Assembly: GCA_966210515.1 (NCBI GenBank)
Contig: CBIHLM010000003.1
Location: 46,389 to 110,388, forward strand
Direction of reading: 5' to 3'
Origin: Paradesertivirga sp966210515
GTDB lineage: Bacteria; Bacteroidota; Bacteroidia; Sphingobacteriales; Sphingobacteriaceae
DNA: 64,000 bases
Shown here: positions 41,098 to 49,575 of the stretch, in pieces
Layout: the number at the start of each line of letters is the position of its first letter
How positions within the stretch are numbered: position 1 is the first letter of the stretch
The notes under the pieces: generated by a model
What the model saw: only the letters and a program-made list of their open reading frames with translations
Database searches by the model: none
What the model was told of the DNA's origin: nothing
Made by a program: the position numbers and the translations under genes

Positions 41098-42558
41098 TTA
41101 ATTGAATTTCTTTTCTAATTCCCGAATTTGACCGGCAAAGTAAGTGCTTTTTTCCGGGAATTTCAAACTTAATTTTTGGTAAGTATCAATAGCTTTGTGA
41201 AAGAGCATTTGATCGGTATAAATCTTAGCAAGAGTTTCTGAAACCAGATCCAGGTTATCCTCCGAACTTTTTCTGGCTTTATTTTCAGTATCTAATCTAT
41301 CTGCCTTAGGCGGCCGAATTTGAGGATCTTCAGTTATGAATTTTTCAATCAACTCATCTTCATGGCGTTTATGACCCAGGTTCAGAGGCTGACTTATCAC
41401 GTCTCCGAAAACATTTATTTCTGGTTGAATATGGAAGATATTCTCCATAATCTGCTGATCCAGCTGTCCGGGAATTTGTTTTTTTACCGCCGGAGACGGA
41501 ACAAACGATGCCGATGAATATGGCTGATACGTTTCTGCATGTTCCTTTCGTGTTTTATCTAACCACCACAAAAACGAAAAAGGCATTTTATCATCATCAT
41601 AACGCGAAACAGTTCCTTCATTAATTGGATTAAAAGATGCAGTACCCGGCCGCTCCTGACCATGCTCCTCTTTTTGCAATGGATCTATTACAGATTTATC
41701 GAACACAAAATAATCTGAAGATGCTATGTTTCCAATAATTTCGTTTTGCGCCGGAGCATACTCTCCCGCTTCGTCAAAAGCCGGATGCTCTGAAAAAGGT
41801 ATTACAGTTTCGATAGTGTTATCAAAAGTATCCGGACTAAAAGAAAAAAAACTGGCATCAGTGTTTACACTTTCCGATGTTTCATCTTGCTTGTCATCTT
41901 TTTCAGGCTCTATGGTCTCGATCAGATCCGGACCTTCAAAAATGGCTGGTTCATTGTTTTCTAAAACTTCAGGAACAGATGGCACCCCGGAAAAGTCAGC
42001 GGCTTCAACTACCGGCTCTGACTCGGCTAATACACTGTTCTCTTCTGTAAAAGAAACATATTCGCCTTCGATACTTTCTATAAATTCCAGCTCCTTTTCA
42101 ATAATCCCTTCGTCTATAATCTGTTCCTCAGAATCAGTAACTTCAATATATCCCTCTGGCTGTAAACTTTCTTCTATCGCGGCACCTTCTATAACTGGTG
42201 CCTGCTGATGTTCCGCATCGAATGCAGCTTGTTCAGCTACCCAAACCTGAGGTGCATCATCCGCAAACGGCTCGATAGTTTCCTTTACAACAGGATTTTC
42301 AAACTCGGCAATGTTGTTTATAATTTTATAAAGCAGTAATCTGTCGGGAGTATACGTTGCGGCCTTAGAAAGGTAATCGTTGTATTTTTCGGGTCTGAAC
42401 TTTTTTAGAGTAAAAGCATACGACACATGAAGTGGATATGAATAAGGATAAAGTGCCAACAAATCCTCCAACATAGTCATATCAAAGACTGTTAAAGTGG
42501 AAGGCTTTGATATTAACCTTGAAAACTCTCTGGTATTTACGAAACTTAAATCTGACAC
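41098..42558 (-). CDS. acidic cytosolic protein with C-terminal TPR-like segment, unknown function
   Basis: 486 residues. I do not recognise a named family. The N-terminal 105 residues are helical and basic-aromatic (L-L-A-L-Y-P-Y-S-Y-P-L-H, K-K-F-R-P-E-K-Y-N-D-Y). Residues about 110-300 are strongly acidic (many Glu/Asp, V-E-A-A-D-F-S, E-E-N-S-V-L-A) and probably disordered. The C-terminal 50 residues (V-S-E-T-L-A-K-I-Y-T-D-Q-M-L-F-H-K-A-I-D-T-Y-Q-K) look like a TPR helix pair. No signal peptide or membrane segment is seen. The start is a GTG at 42558. The position between lptE and secG is shared by many Bacteroidota; a link to envelope export is only inferred. Confidence 0.72.
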   Translation of the reverse strand: MSDLSFVNTREFSRLISKPSTLTVFDMTMLEDLLALYPYSYPLHVSYAFTLKKFRPEKYNDYLSKAATYTPDRLLLYKIINNIAEFENPVVKETIEPFADDAPQVWVAEQAAFDAEHQQAPVIEGAAIEESLQPEGYIEVTDSEEQIIDEGIIEKELEFIESIEGEYVSFTEENSVLAESEPVVEAADFSGVPSVPEVLENNEPAIFEGPDLIETIEPEKDDKQDETSESVNTDASFFSFSPDTFDNTIETVIPFSEHPAFDEAGEYAPAQNEIIGNIASSDYFVFDKSVIDPLQKEEHGQERPGTASFNPINEGTVSRYDDDKMPFSFLWWLDKTRKEHAETYQPYSSASFVPSPAVKKQIPGQLDQQIMENIFHIQPEINVFGDVISQPLNLGHKRHEDELIEKFITEDPQIRPPKADRLDTENKARKSSEDNLDLVSETLAKIYTDQMLFHKAIDTYQKLSLKFPEKSTYFAGQIRELEKKFN

Positions 42559-42590
42559 TTCTTAATAAAAAGATGAAACTAATAAACGCT

Positions 42591-43106
42591 TTACCAATTT
42601 GCAAAAGCTTTATTGAAAATATCCTCGGTGAGTCTTCTGGTTACAATTGGTATTATTTTTGGCTCCTGCGCCTGAACAGAGCCATTATCAAGTGAAAACT
42701 GCTCGTATTGACTAAATGGTTGCTCAAAACTATCTTCTGGCTCAACAGCACTGGTATACTTTACATTAACGGTAATTGTTAGGCGAACCAAATTGGCTCT
42801 TTCACCTGCAGTAACCGCTACGTTGGTATAGCTAAAGTCGGTTATACGCCCCTCAAAATGCCCATCGGCATTATCACGTATTATGTTCAGCTTGCTTTGA
42901 GTTCTTATACGCGTTTTCAATTCTTCAGTAAAAGCCTGGCTCAAAGTGGGAACCACCAAAGGAGCAGTATTTTCAAAAAAACCAACCGAAACGGTCTTCA
43001 TGTTTGGAGGAATAGAAGAACCACTAAGGCTATACATCCAGCACGACTGGAGCAGAAAAACCAGGGGTAGCAAAAAGAGAAATGCTTTTAAGCTTTTATT
43101 GTTCAT
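42591..43106 (-). CDS. lptE: LptE-type lipoprotein of LPS assembly
   Basis: A 171-residue lipoprotein with signal sequence and lipobox (L-L-P-L-V-F-L-L-Q-S-C; the Cys is the lipidation site). Lipoproteins of the Bacteroidota LptE family, which pair with LptD in the outer membrane to place LPS, begin like this, with C-x-M/Y-S-L-S-G-S-S-I-P-P-N-M-K-T-V, and the next blocks V-G-F-F-E-N-T-A-P and G-R-I-T-D-F are also typical. It follows the sigma-54-type activator gene by 2 bases and precedes the acidic protein after 32 bases, in one operon. Confidence 0.87.
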   Translation of the reverse strand: MNNKSLKAFLFLLPLVFLLQSCWMYSLSGSSIPPNMKTVSVGFFENTAPLVVPTLSQAFTEELKTRIRTQSKLNIIRDNADGHFEGRITDFSYTNVAVTAGERANLVRLTITVNVKYTSAVEPEDSFEQPFSQYEQFSLDNGSVQAQEPKIIPIVTRRLTEDIFNKAFANW

Positions 43107-43108
43107 TC

Positions 43109-44341
43109 TTAGGTCAGGTCTAATTCCTTTATTTTACGATATAGAGTTCTTTCGGAGATTCCTAATTCCTGTGCTGCTAGTTTACGTTTACCTTTATGCT
43201 TTTTCAACGCTTTTTTGATCAGATCAGATTCTTTTTCTATCAATGATAACGATTCTTCGACCTCCTCGGTATGATGGCTGTAGTCAAAGTTAACTTTTTT
43301 ATCATTTTCAGGATGATGAATAGTAACCATCGGCGCACTGGCTTGCGTAGCCGGCAACTCAATATCGCGATAAAGCTGATGAATGAGATGAGAATTTTCT
43401 GCAATTGCAGGTGCATTACCTCCATTCTGAATAATTTCTGCCACAAGCTTTTTCAGCTCTACCATATCCCGTTTCATGTCAAACAGTACTTTGTAAAGTA
43501 TGTCACGCTCAGAGAGATCTTCCTTTTTACCTTGATTTATCCGCATCGGCAGGTTTCCATGCTCTTGCGGAATGTATTGCTGCAAACTTTGAACCGTCAG
43601 GTTTCTATCTTTTTCAAGCACGGCGATTTGCTCGGCAACATTTTTCAGTTGCCTTACGTTTCCGGGCCAGCTATAATTTATAAGCATTTGCTGCGCATCG
43701 GCATCCAGTTGCACAGAAGGACTACGGTATTTATTGGTAAAGTCGGCAATAAACTTCCTGAAAATGAGATGAATATCTTCTTTTCTTTCGCGTAAAGCAG
43801 GAATTTTTAATGGAACTGTATTTAAACGATAGTAAAGATCTTCACGAAACTTACCATTCTGTACGGCATCAAACACGTTTACGTTAGTCGCTGCAATTAC
43901 CCGAACATCCGTTTTTTGAACTTTTGACGAACCAACACGCAGGTATTCTCCGGATTCTAACACTCTTAAAAGTCGTGCCTGAGTACCCAAAGGCAACTCC
44001 GCCACCTCATCCAGAAATATTGTACCTCCATTTACTACTTCGAAATATCCTTTTCGGGCTTCGTGAGCTCCGGTAAAAGATCCTTTTTCGTGTCCGAATA
44101 GTTCAGAATCAATGGTTCCTTCCGGAATAGCACCGCAGTTTACTGCGATGAAGGGACCATGTTTACGGGCGCTTAACTGATGTATTATGTGTGAAAAAAC
44201 TTCTTTACCACTTCCGCTTTCACCGGTTATCAGCACAGAAATATCTGTGGGAGCAACCTGACGTGCGATATCAATTGCTCGGTTAAGCAGCGGTGAATTT
44301 CCGATTATGCCAAATCGATTTTTTATATCTTGTATATCCAT
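43109..44341 (-). CDS. sigma-54-dependent activator without receiver domain
   Basis: A bacterial enhancer-binding protein of 410 residues. It starts directly with the AAA+ domain: Walker A G-E-S-G-S-G-K-E near 40, G-S-F-T-G-A-H (variant of the sigma-54 contact loop GAFTGA) near 91, Walker B G-G-T-I-F-L-D-E near 110 and R-L-L-R-V-L-E. The C-terminal Fis-type HTH is K-R-K-L-A-A-Q-E-L-G-I-S-E-R-T-L. A 110-residue linker precedes it. There is no receiver or GAF domain, so no sensor input is seen. The gene lies between miaB and lptE, a place typical of Bacteroidota, and shares the operon with lptE (2-base gap). It may act on envelope genes; the targets are unknown. Confidence 0.9.
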   Translation of the reverse strand: MDIQDIKNRFGIIGNSPLLNRAIDIARQVAPTDISVLITGESGSGKEVFSHIIHQLSARKHGPFIAVNCGAIPEGTIDSELFGHEKGSFTGAHEARKGYFEVVNGGTIFLDEVAELPLGTQARLLRVLESGEYLRVGSSKVQKTDVRVIAATNVNVFDAVQNGKFREDLYYRLNTVPLKIPALRERKEDIHLIFRKFIADFTNKYRSPSVQLDADAQQMLINYSWPGNVRQLKNVAEQIAVLEKDRNLTVQSLQQYIPQEHGNLPMRINQGKKEDLSERDILYKVLFDMKRDMVELKKLVAEIIQNGGNAPAIAENSHLIHQLYRDIELPATQASAPMVTIHHPENDKKVNFDYSHHTEEVEESLSLIEKESDLIKKALKKHKGKRKLAAQELGISERTLYRKIKELDLT

Positions 44342-44354
44342 TTTTAGAGAGGAA

Positions 44355-44834
44355 AGAATTAAGAGTTAAGAACCAAGAGAGTTACTCCCATTTTTCAGAA
44401 TATGTTCCCTGAATGAGAAAATCATTCTTTGAACTTCTTCAATCAATTTCAGACAGTTCTCCAATTTTTCTTTTATTCCATAATTTCTGCGTCCGCAAAT
44501 TAGCAGTTGCGTTTCTGCTTCGTAAGAAGATGAGAGGGAGATGCTTAAATATTCTACAAATTGAAGATAGGTTCTTTTTCCAGAGCCTTCTGCTATATTC
44601 GATGGTATAGAACAAAAACTTCTATTAATTTGATCGATCAAATTAAATCTTTCATCAATAGGCAGGCCCCTGCGATAATCATAAGTTAAGTCGGTAAAAT
44701 CCATTGATTTTTGCCCGACCTGCAGCTTTTTAAAGTTATGAGCCATGGTTATACTGTCTCTTTTTCTTATTTCCAACGTTTTTATTTAAGCTCCATGCCT
44801 GATTCTTGCCTCTTGATTCTAGACTCTTGGCTCT
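44355..44834. repeat. imperfect inverted repeat around the S23-like gene
   Basis: The tract 44355-44381 (agaattaagagttaagaacc...) and the tract 44808-44834 (gcctcttgattctagactct...) are imperfect inverted repeats of 27 bases with about 19 matches. They share the tct-tga-rich wording and bracket the S23-like gene. The right tract runs into the miaB 3' end, and the left into the S23 gene's last codons. Confidence 0.4.
44366..44746 (-). CDS. four-helix-bundle protein of the S23/23S rRNA intervening-sequence type
   Basis: A cytosolic protein of 126 residues from the ATG at 44746; a TTG ten codons upstream would be in the linker. It has the family core: M-D-F-T-D-L-T-Y near 15, I-P-S-N-I-A-E-G-S-G near 47, F-V-E-Y-L-S-I-S-L-S-S-S-Y-E near 63 and the helix L-E-N-C-L-K-L-I-E-E near 93. 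These proteins were first found in the intervening sequences of 23S rRNA genes and are also common as isolated genes in Bacteroidota. The function is unknown. It lies between miaB and the sigma-54 activator, which are normally neighbours; the flanking inverted repeats suggest an inserted cassette. Confidence 0.85.
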   Translation of the reverse strand: MAHNFKKLQVGQKSMDFTDLTYDYRRGLPIDERFNLIDQINRSFCSIPSNIAEGSGKRTYLQFVEYLSISLSSSYEAETQLLICGRRNYGIKEKLENCLKLIEEVQRMIFSFREHILKNGSNSLGS

Positions 44835-46261
44835 ACTACCGTTCCTAACAACGTAGCCGTCGTGCATTCTTCAGCAAGAACATACGCATATTCGCCTGGT
44901 TTGTAATTAGTATCTATAGGAAAAACAACCATTGCATTGTGGTCATTTCGTCCACAATAATGCTGCTTTGATTTTTTTGAAAAGCCTTCTATCAATACTT
45001 TCTGAACCTTACCCAGCTGCAATTTCAGACGCCCATGAGAATGCTGCTGTTGTTTTGCGACAACTTCCTGGAGCCTGCGAAGTTTCACATCCTCTGGAAT
45101 ATCATCCGCGTAACGTTTGGCTGCCAGAGTACCGGGTCTTTCAGAGTACATAAACATGTAGGCGAAATCGTACTGAACAAAATCCATCATGCTTATGGTC
45201 TCCTGATGCTCCTCTTCTGTTTCTGTACAGAACCCGGTAATGACATCCGTTGAAATAGCACACTCTGGAATAATTCGTCTGATGGCATTTACGCGATCCA
45301 TATACCATTCCCTGTCGTAGGTGCGGTTCATCATCTCTAACACACGCGAGTTTCCTGACTGTACCGGAAGGTGTATATAATTACAGATATTATCGTACTT
45401 GGCGATCGTGTGTAATACCTCGTCTGTGATGTCTTTGGGATGAGAGGTTGAAAAACGAACGCGTAAGTCTGGATTTATCAAAGCAACCAGCTCAAGCAGG
45501 CCAGCGAAATTTACTTTTTCTGTACCATCCTCGTTTTCCCATTTATACGAATCAACATTCTGCCCCAGTAAAGTAACTTCACGGTAGCCTTCGTTAAATA
45601 AATCTCTGGCCTCATTTACAATAGAATGAGGGTCTCTGCTTCGTTCGCGCCCTCTTGTAAAAGGCACCACGCAAAAAGAACACATATTATCGCAACCACG
45701 CATAATAGAAACAAAGGCAGTAATTCCGTTAGAGTTCAATCTCACCGGACTAATATCTGCGTAGGTTTCTTCGCGCGACAGCAATACGTTTACAGCCTTG
45801 TTTCCATCGTCAACGGTGCCAATAAGATTTGGCAGATCACGGTACGAATCAGGTCCTACTACAACATCTACCAGCTTCTCTTCTTCCAGAAACTTTGCTT
45901 TCAAGCGTTCCGCCATACAGCCCAAAACACCTACCACTAATCCGCGATTTTGCTTTTTTACTGCGCCAAACTCACGCAGCCTGTTGCGCACTTTTTGTTC
46001 GGCGTTTTCACGGATGGAACACGTATTAATAAAAATAACGTCTGCTTCACGATACTCTGATGTGGTTTGAAAGCCCATATCGGTCATAATAGAAGCCACT
46101 ATTTCACTATCAGAGAAATTCATAGCACAGCCATAACTTTCTATATAAAGTTTCCGGCCATTGTGTTTTAAAGGAGCGGTTTCAAGTACTAATGCCTCAC
46201 CTTGCCTTGCTTCATCATGCTTCGCAATTTCTTTGTCATCTATAAGCGGATTGTACATCAT
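44819..46261 (-). CDS. miaB: tRNA-2-methylthio-N6-dimethylallyladenosine synthase MiaB
   Basis: A radical-SAM methylthiotransferase that modifies A37 of tRNAs reading U-starting codons. From the ATG at 46261 it has 480 residues. The N-terminal UPF0004 cluster Cys residues appear in S-Y-G-C-A-M-N, N-T-C-S-I-R-E and L-G-C-M-A-E. The radical SAM loop is R-G-C-D-N-M-C-S-F-C, and the TRAM-type end (K-V-L-I-E-G-F-S-K) follows. The longer TTG start at 46279 overlaps a TAnnTTTG promoter box (46277-46284), so it cannot be on that transcript; the ATG is better. Gene order miaB-(S23)-activator-lptE is a known Bacteroidota arrangement apart from the inserted S23 gene. Confidence 0.93.
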   Translation of the reverse strand: MMYNPLIDDKEIAKHDEARQGEALVLETAPLKHNGRKLYIESYGCAMNFSDSEIVASIMTDMGFQTTSEYREADVIFINTCSIRENAEQKVRNRLREFGAVKKQNRGLVVGVLGCMAERLKAKFLEEEKLVDVVVGPDSYRDLPNLIGTVDDGNKAVNVLLSREETYADISPVRLNSNGITAFVSIMRGCDNMCSFCVVPFTRGRERSRDPHSIVNEARDLFNEGYREVTLLGQNVDSYKWENEDGTEKVNFAGLLELVALINPDLRVRFSTSHPKDITDEVLHTIAKYDNICNYIHLPVQSGNSRVLEMMNRTYDREWYMDRVNAIRRIIPECAISTDVITGFCTETEEEHQETISMMDFVQYDFAYMFMYSERPGTLAAKRYADDIPEDVKLRRLQEVVAKQQQHSHGRLKLQLGKVQKVLIEGFSKKSKQHYCGRNDHNAMVVFPIDTNYKPGEYAYVLAEECTTATLLGTVVEPRV

Positions 46262-46276
46262 TCTAGTTTTGGAATG

Positions 46277-46284
46277 CAAAAGTA
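46277..46284 (-). promoter_or_regulatory. putative -7 box of the miaB promoter
   Basis: On the minus strand the sequence is TACTTTTG followed by CA, matching TAnnTTTG. The expected start near 46270 lies about 9 bases before the ATG at 46261. No -33 TTTG was located. Confidence 0.4.
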
Positions 46285-46368
46285 CTATATTTTTATATAA
46301 TGACAGGTTGTCAGTTATGGATTTGATGTAAAAAATGTAAGTTTATAAGCGGCAAATAAGGGCTTTGA

Positions 46369-48174
46369 ATGCAGATAAACAAAGAAGACAAAACCAAGCT
46401 TTTAAAGAAGATTAAATGGGTTTCAGCACTATTAATTGTAATTCTGACTATCGTTTTGGGCGTTTCGATTCATATGTATTACCAGATCGAGCCACTAGCC
46501 GCAGCAAGGCTTAAAGAAACGGTAAGAACTTCTACCAACAACCTCTACAGCATATCATTTTCCAGACTTTCAATTAATCCCTTTACCGGCAGTGTGACGA
46601 TAAAGAATATAGTATTCAAAGCGAATCATAAGGTATACGAGCGGTTTAAGCGCAATAAAATAAACCCTAGTCACCTTTATGAAATTAAGGTCAAAACCTT
46701 AAAATTGAGACGTGTACATCCATTAAAAGTCTATTTAAAACGCGACCTGGATATTAACTCTATGCTAGTTGAAAAGCCTATAGTGCGGGTATATTATGAA
46801 AAAACTATCGAAAAGGACTCGTCTAAGGTGGATGTTCGGACCGCATGGCAGCGGCTGTCAAAATACCTGAATTCGGTTAGAATAGAAGAAGTGCTATTTA
46901 AGGAGATAGATTTTAAATATATCGACAGAAGGTTAAGCAAACCGGAAATCAACAGTGTCAAAAACCTCTCGATTACCGTAAAAGATATTTTGATAGATTC
47001 TTTAAGTCATCTTGACCAATCAAGATTTTATCATACCAAAGATATTTTAGTTGAGGTATTTGATAACCAGTTCACGAGCGACGACGACATGTATACCATA
47101 AAGTTTGATAAACTTGAGATGTCGACCCAGCAAAAGTATGCCATGGTTAAAGGATTAAAAGTCATCCCCAAATACCCCGAGATAGAATTTTCATTAAAAT
47201 GGAATTTTAGAAAAGCTCGCTATTCGCTGAACATGAATGAAATTTGGCTAAAGGGCATTGATTACAAAAACTTAACCGACAACCGAAAGCTACATGCATC
47301 CTCCCTGCATTTAAAAGCAGCGAACCTGGAGGTGTTTATGAATAAGCAGAGGCCGCGGCTGACTGACGATTTGGGCAGTAACTTTCCGCAATCGATGTTA
47401 AATCGGCTAAGATTAACATCAACTATAGACAGCGTGAAGATTGAGCATTCGGGTTTAAGTTATGTTGAATATAATCCGCATACACAAAAAAAAGGCAAAA
47501 TTGAGTTTACTGCATTAAGTGGCGAACTGCTAAATCTCACGAATGACACTCTATCATTAACGAGAAATAATTGGGCAAAAGGCAGGTTTACAAGTTTTTT
47601 TTATGGCAAAGGGCGATTAGACTTCAATATGAATTTCAACCTTACCTCACCAGTAATGGAATACAGCTATTCAGGGAAATTACATAAAATGCAGGCAAGA
47701 TATTTTAACCAGATCACCCGTCCCCTTGCATTATTAGATATCAGTTCGGGAGAAGCACAGTCGGCAAACTTTTCTGTAAAGGCTAACTATAGACGGGCCC
47801 AGGGAAGTATGACGCTAATTTATAATGATTTAAATATTGGCATATTAAAGCTAAACCAGAATAAGAGATTACAAAGAAGCACTCTGCTATCTCTTGTTGC
47901 AAACAATTTGCTATTGAAGGAAGATAATCCATCGAAAGGTGAATCTATTAGAACCGGAAAAATCAGGTACTACCGTCCAGACTCCGTTTCCTTTTATGGG
48001 ATGATCTGGAAAAGTATGTTTTCCGGCATAAAAGAGAGTATCGGCATGACCCAGGAGAGAGAGAAAAATCTTCAGCAGCAGTTTGAAAGCTTTAAAAATG
48101 AAAATGCCAGCGACAAACAAAAACGGAAATTAAACCGGCAGGAAAGACGCAGGAGAAGAGCAAGTAAACGATAA
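46369..48174 (+). CDS. membrane-anchored AsmA/DUF748-like protein, unknown function
   Basis: 601 residues, with one N-terminal transmembrane helix (V-S-A-L-L-I-V-I-L-T-I-V-L-G-V-S-I) and the rest in the periplasm. The segment after the helix (F-S-R-L-S-I-N-P-F-T-G-S-V-T-I-K-N-I) is the AsmA/DUF748 N-terminal style: a small beta-rich unit following the helix. The remainder is beta-rich with low complexity and ends in a very basic stretch (K-L-N-R-Q-E-R-R-R-R-R). AsmA-like proteins are involved in lipid transport to the outer membrane or in membrane homeostasis; the role here is not known. The gene stands alone, divergent from miaB. Confidence 0.6.
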   Translation: MQINKEDKTKLLKKIKWVSALLIVILTIVLGVSIHMYYQIEPLAAARLKETVRTSTNNLYSISFSRLSINPFTGSVTIKNIVFKANHKVYERFKRNKINPSHLYEIKVKTLKLRRVHPLKVYLKRDLDINSMLVEKPIVRVYYEKTIEKDSSKVDVRTAWQRLSKYLNSVRIEEVLFKEIDFKYIDRRLSKPEINSVKNLSITVKDILIDSLSHLDQSRFYHTKDILVEVFDNQFTSDDDMYTIKFDKLEMSTQQKYAMVKGLKVIPKYPEIEFSLKWNFRKARYSLNMNEIWLKGIDYKNLTDNRKLHASSLHLKAANLEVFMNKQRPRLTDDLGSNFPQSMLNRLRLTSTIDSVKIEHSGLSYVEYNPHTQKKGKIEFTALSGELLNLTNDTLSLTRNNWAKGRFTSFFYGKGRLDFNMNFNLTSPVMEYSYSGKLHKMQARYFNQITRPLALLDISSGEAQSANFSVKANYRRAQGSMTLIYNDLNIGILKLNQNKRLQRSTLLSLVANNLLLKEDNPSKGESIRTGKIRYYRPDSVSFYGMIWKSMFSGIKESIGMTQEREKNLQQQFESFKNENASDKQKRKLNRQERRRRRASKR

Positions 48175-48684
48175 GATCGTGTCTGTTTTAATATTGGTGG
48201 TATCGAGAACAAAACTATGATGTGGAAATACCAAAGATAAATTAGCAAGAAGCCTTTGGTTCGAACCCTGACAAATAATAAAAAAAGAGCCTTTGTTACA
48301 AGACCCTTTTTTGCATAGGTAGATAGGGTTTAGGGGTGAAGCTTCGTATAGTTCGCTCTAAATTTGCAATGATAGACAGATAAACCATCTTTCATTGTAT
48401 GTATCAAAATTACGATGAAAATAAATACCCCAAAAGGGGTGAAATACCTAATATTTCGAGTTAATTACCTGTTTAAGGCCAAAGGCAAATAATCCTCCTA
48501 TTATAATATAAATTCAAGTTATCTGGTTGACATTCGCAACGGAAGATGAGCTAATAAGCTCTAACAAACATTGTATTTACAGGGATACTACAAATGAAAA
48601 ATCTTTTATATTTGCAGAATTATTAACATTGCAACAGTTTATTACGGAGCTGCCTCAAAGGCAGTTACGGTCACATTTGACAAA
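48175..48684. other. 510-bp intergenic region before tRNA-Pro
   Basis: I see no gene. The region holds a short T-rich imperfect hairpin near 48278-48312 (gagcctttgttacaagaccc, possibly the end of the 46369 transcript), an accc-aaaa-ggggt mini-hairpin near 48430, and the promoter-like box of the tRNA. No recognisable protein fragments were found. Confidence 0.5.
48607..48614 (+). promoter_or_regulatory. putative -7 box upstream of tRNA-Pro
   Basis: TATATTTG fits TAnnTTTG and is 70 bases before the tRNA. No -33 element is evident at the standard distance. Confidence 0.3.
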
Positions 48685-48758
48685 CGGGATGTAGCGTAGC
48701 CCGGTATCGCGCCAGCATGGGGTGCTGGAGGTCGTGGGTTCGAATCCCGCCATCCCGA
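48685..48758 (+). tRNA. tRNA-Pro, anticodon GGG
   Basis: A 74-base cloverleaf. The acceptor arm cgggatg (48685-48691) pairs with catcccg (48751-48757). The D-arm is gcgtag...cgc, and the anticodon arm is ccagc-atggggt-gctgg with T33 and anticodon GGG (Pro, codons CCC and CCU). The T-arm is gtggg-ttcgaat-cccgc. A74 follows as discriminator; CCA is not encoded. The 3' end is likely the attachment site for the element whose remnant follows. Confidence 0.93.
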
Positions 48759-48906
48759 CTAAACAAAGGACAAATAGAGCTTAAAACGAAGATTTTAAAT
48801 CCGAAGTTTTGAGCCTTTTTAGTTTTAAAGTAGGCTGGTGTACTTTCTGTGTACCTCGGTGTGTACCTTCAAAAACTAGTCGGTTTTGCTATAACAAACC
48901 CGCGTT

Positions 48907-49046
48907 ATGGCTACCGTAGCTATAGTTTTAAAGACGAAACAACAACTAACAAATGGCGAGTAAACTGTTGCTCTTCGGCAGAAGAACAAGGCACGACTAC
49001 ATTAGTGCCACTTAGTTTAGGCATATACTTTTCCAAGGCAGCTTAA
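48907..49046 (+). pseudogene. degenerate N-terminus of a tyrosine recombinase (integrase)
   Basis: The plus-strand reading from the ATG at 48907 gives M-A-T-V-A-I-V-L-K-T-K-Q-Q-L-T-N-G-E, followed by a stop (48961). This is the N-terminal arm-binding start of many Bacteroidota integrases (M-A-x-V-x-I-V-L-K-x-x-x-x-L-x-N-G-E-Y). In a shifted frame, L-S-L-G-I-Y-F-S-K-A-A further on matches the continuation of the same family (I-S-L-G-x-Y-F-x). So there are a stop and at least one frameshift, and the rest of the gene (catalytic R, H-x-x-R, Y) is absent. It sits 149 bases after tRNA-Pro. Confidence 0.6.
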
Positions 49047-49157
49047 CAGTTTAGAGAATCTGACCCAAAAGTTATAGATCTTTCCTCGAATTTCTTCCTC
49101 TCACTAAGTATGAAAAAACAATGCCTCTTTCGAGAATGAGAGCTACCAAATGGGTAC

Positions 49158-49203
49158 CAAGTTCGGACCAAGTCCACTAAATAGTGGACTTGGTCCGAAC
49201 TTG
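49158..49203. repeat. perfect 20-bp inverted repeat with 6-base loop
   Basis: The left arm (49158-49177) and the right arm (49184-49203) are exact reverse complements around the loop taaata. The arms contain gttcggaccaagtcc. No T-tract follows on either strand, so it is not a plain terminator. It lies in the gene-poor stretch after the integrase remnant. Confidence 0.75.
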
Positions 49204-49543
49204 TCTCGAATAAGCCCCCTGCTTGGTAGGGAGCTGGACGTACTCTGCCTTATACAAATCGAAAACTGCTTAACAACTCATCCTTTACCAGCGGGGCAGC
49301 ATTGTCTTACATATTGTCAGTCATTGATCGAATTGATGCTAACCTTTGTTGATTTAATTGCCGACGTCGGATTTTATTAGGCTTCGGATCTCCTTTGTCG
49401 ATACTTTACTGCTCTTTATCGATACTATCAAAGCAAGCTCTCCCATTCTGCGGAAAGAATCTGATTAGAATTCACCATCCTTTGTAAAAGGCACGTTAAA
49501 AGCTGCTTAATTCGGGACAAAGTTAACCTCCCCAGATAACAGC

Positions 49544-49575
49544 AGCAGGGGTATCCATTTAAGAATACCCCTGCT
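49544..49575 (-). terminator. weak hairpin downstream of the first giant gene
   Basis: agcaggggtat (49544-49554) pairs with ataccccTgct (49565-49575) around a 10-base loop. It is about 80 bases after the stop of the giant gene on the minus strand. The T-tract is missing, so it is a tentative terminator. Confidence 0.35.

Noticed and set aside
46261..46279. A longer MiaB start at TTG 46279.
   Set aside because: The TTG is within a TACTTTTG promoter box; the ATG at 46261 is downstream of the expected transcript start.
33351..48540. The 13-base word ttgacattcgcaa is present at 33352 and 48528.
   Set aside because: Repeats of this length are expected by chance in a 64-kb window; the contexts differ.
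49150..49380. A plus-strand 76-codon reading frame spanning the hairpin.
   Set aside because: Its composition and lack of family features make it a by-product of the hairpin region; it is not supported as a gene.
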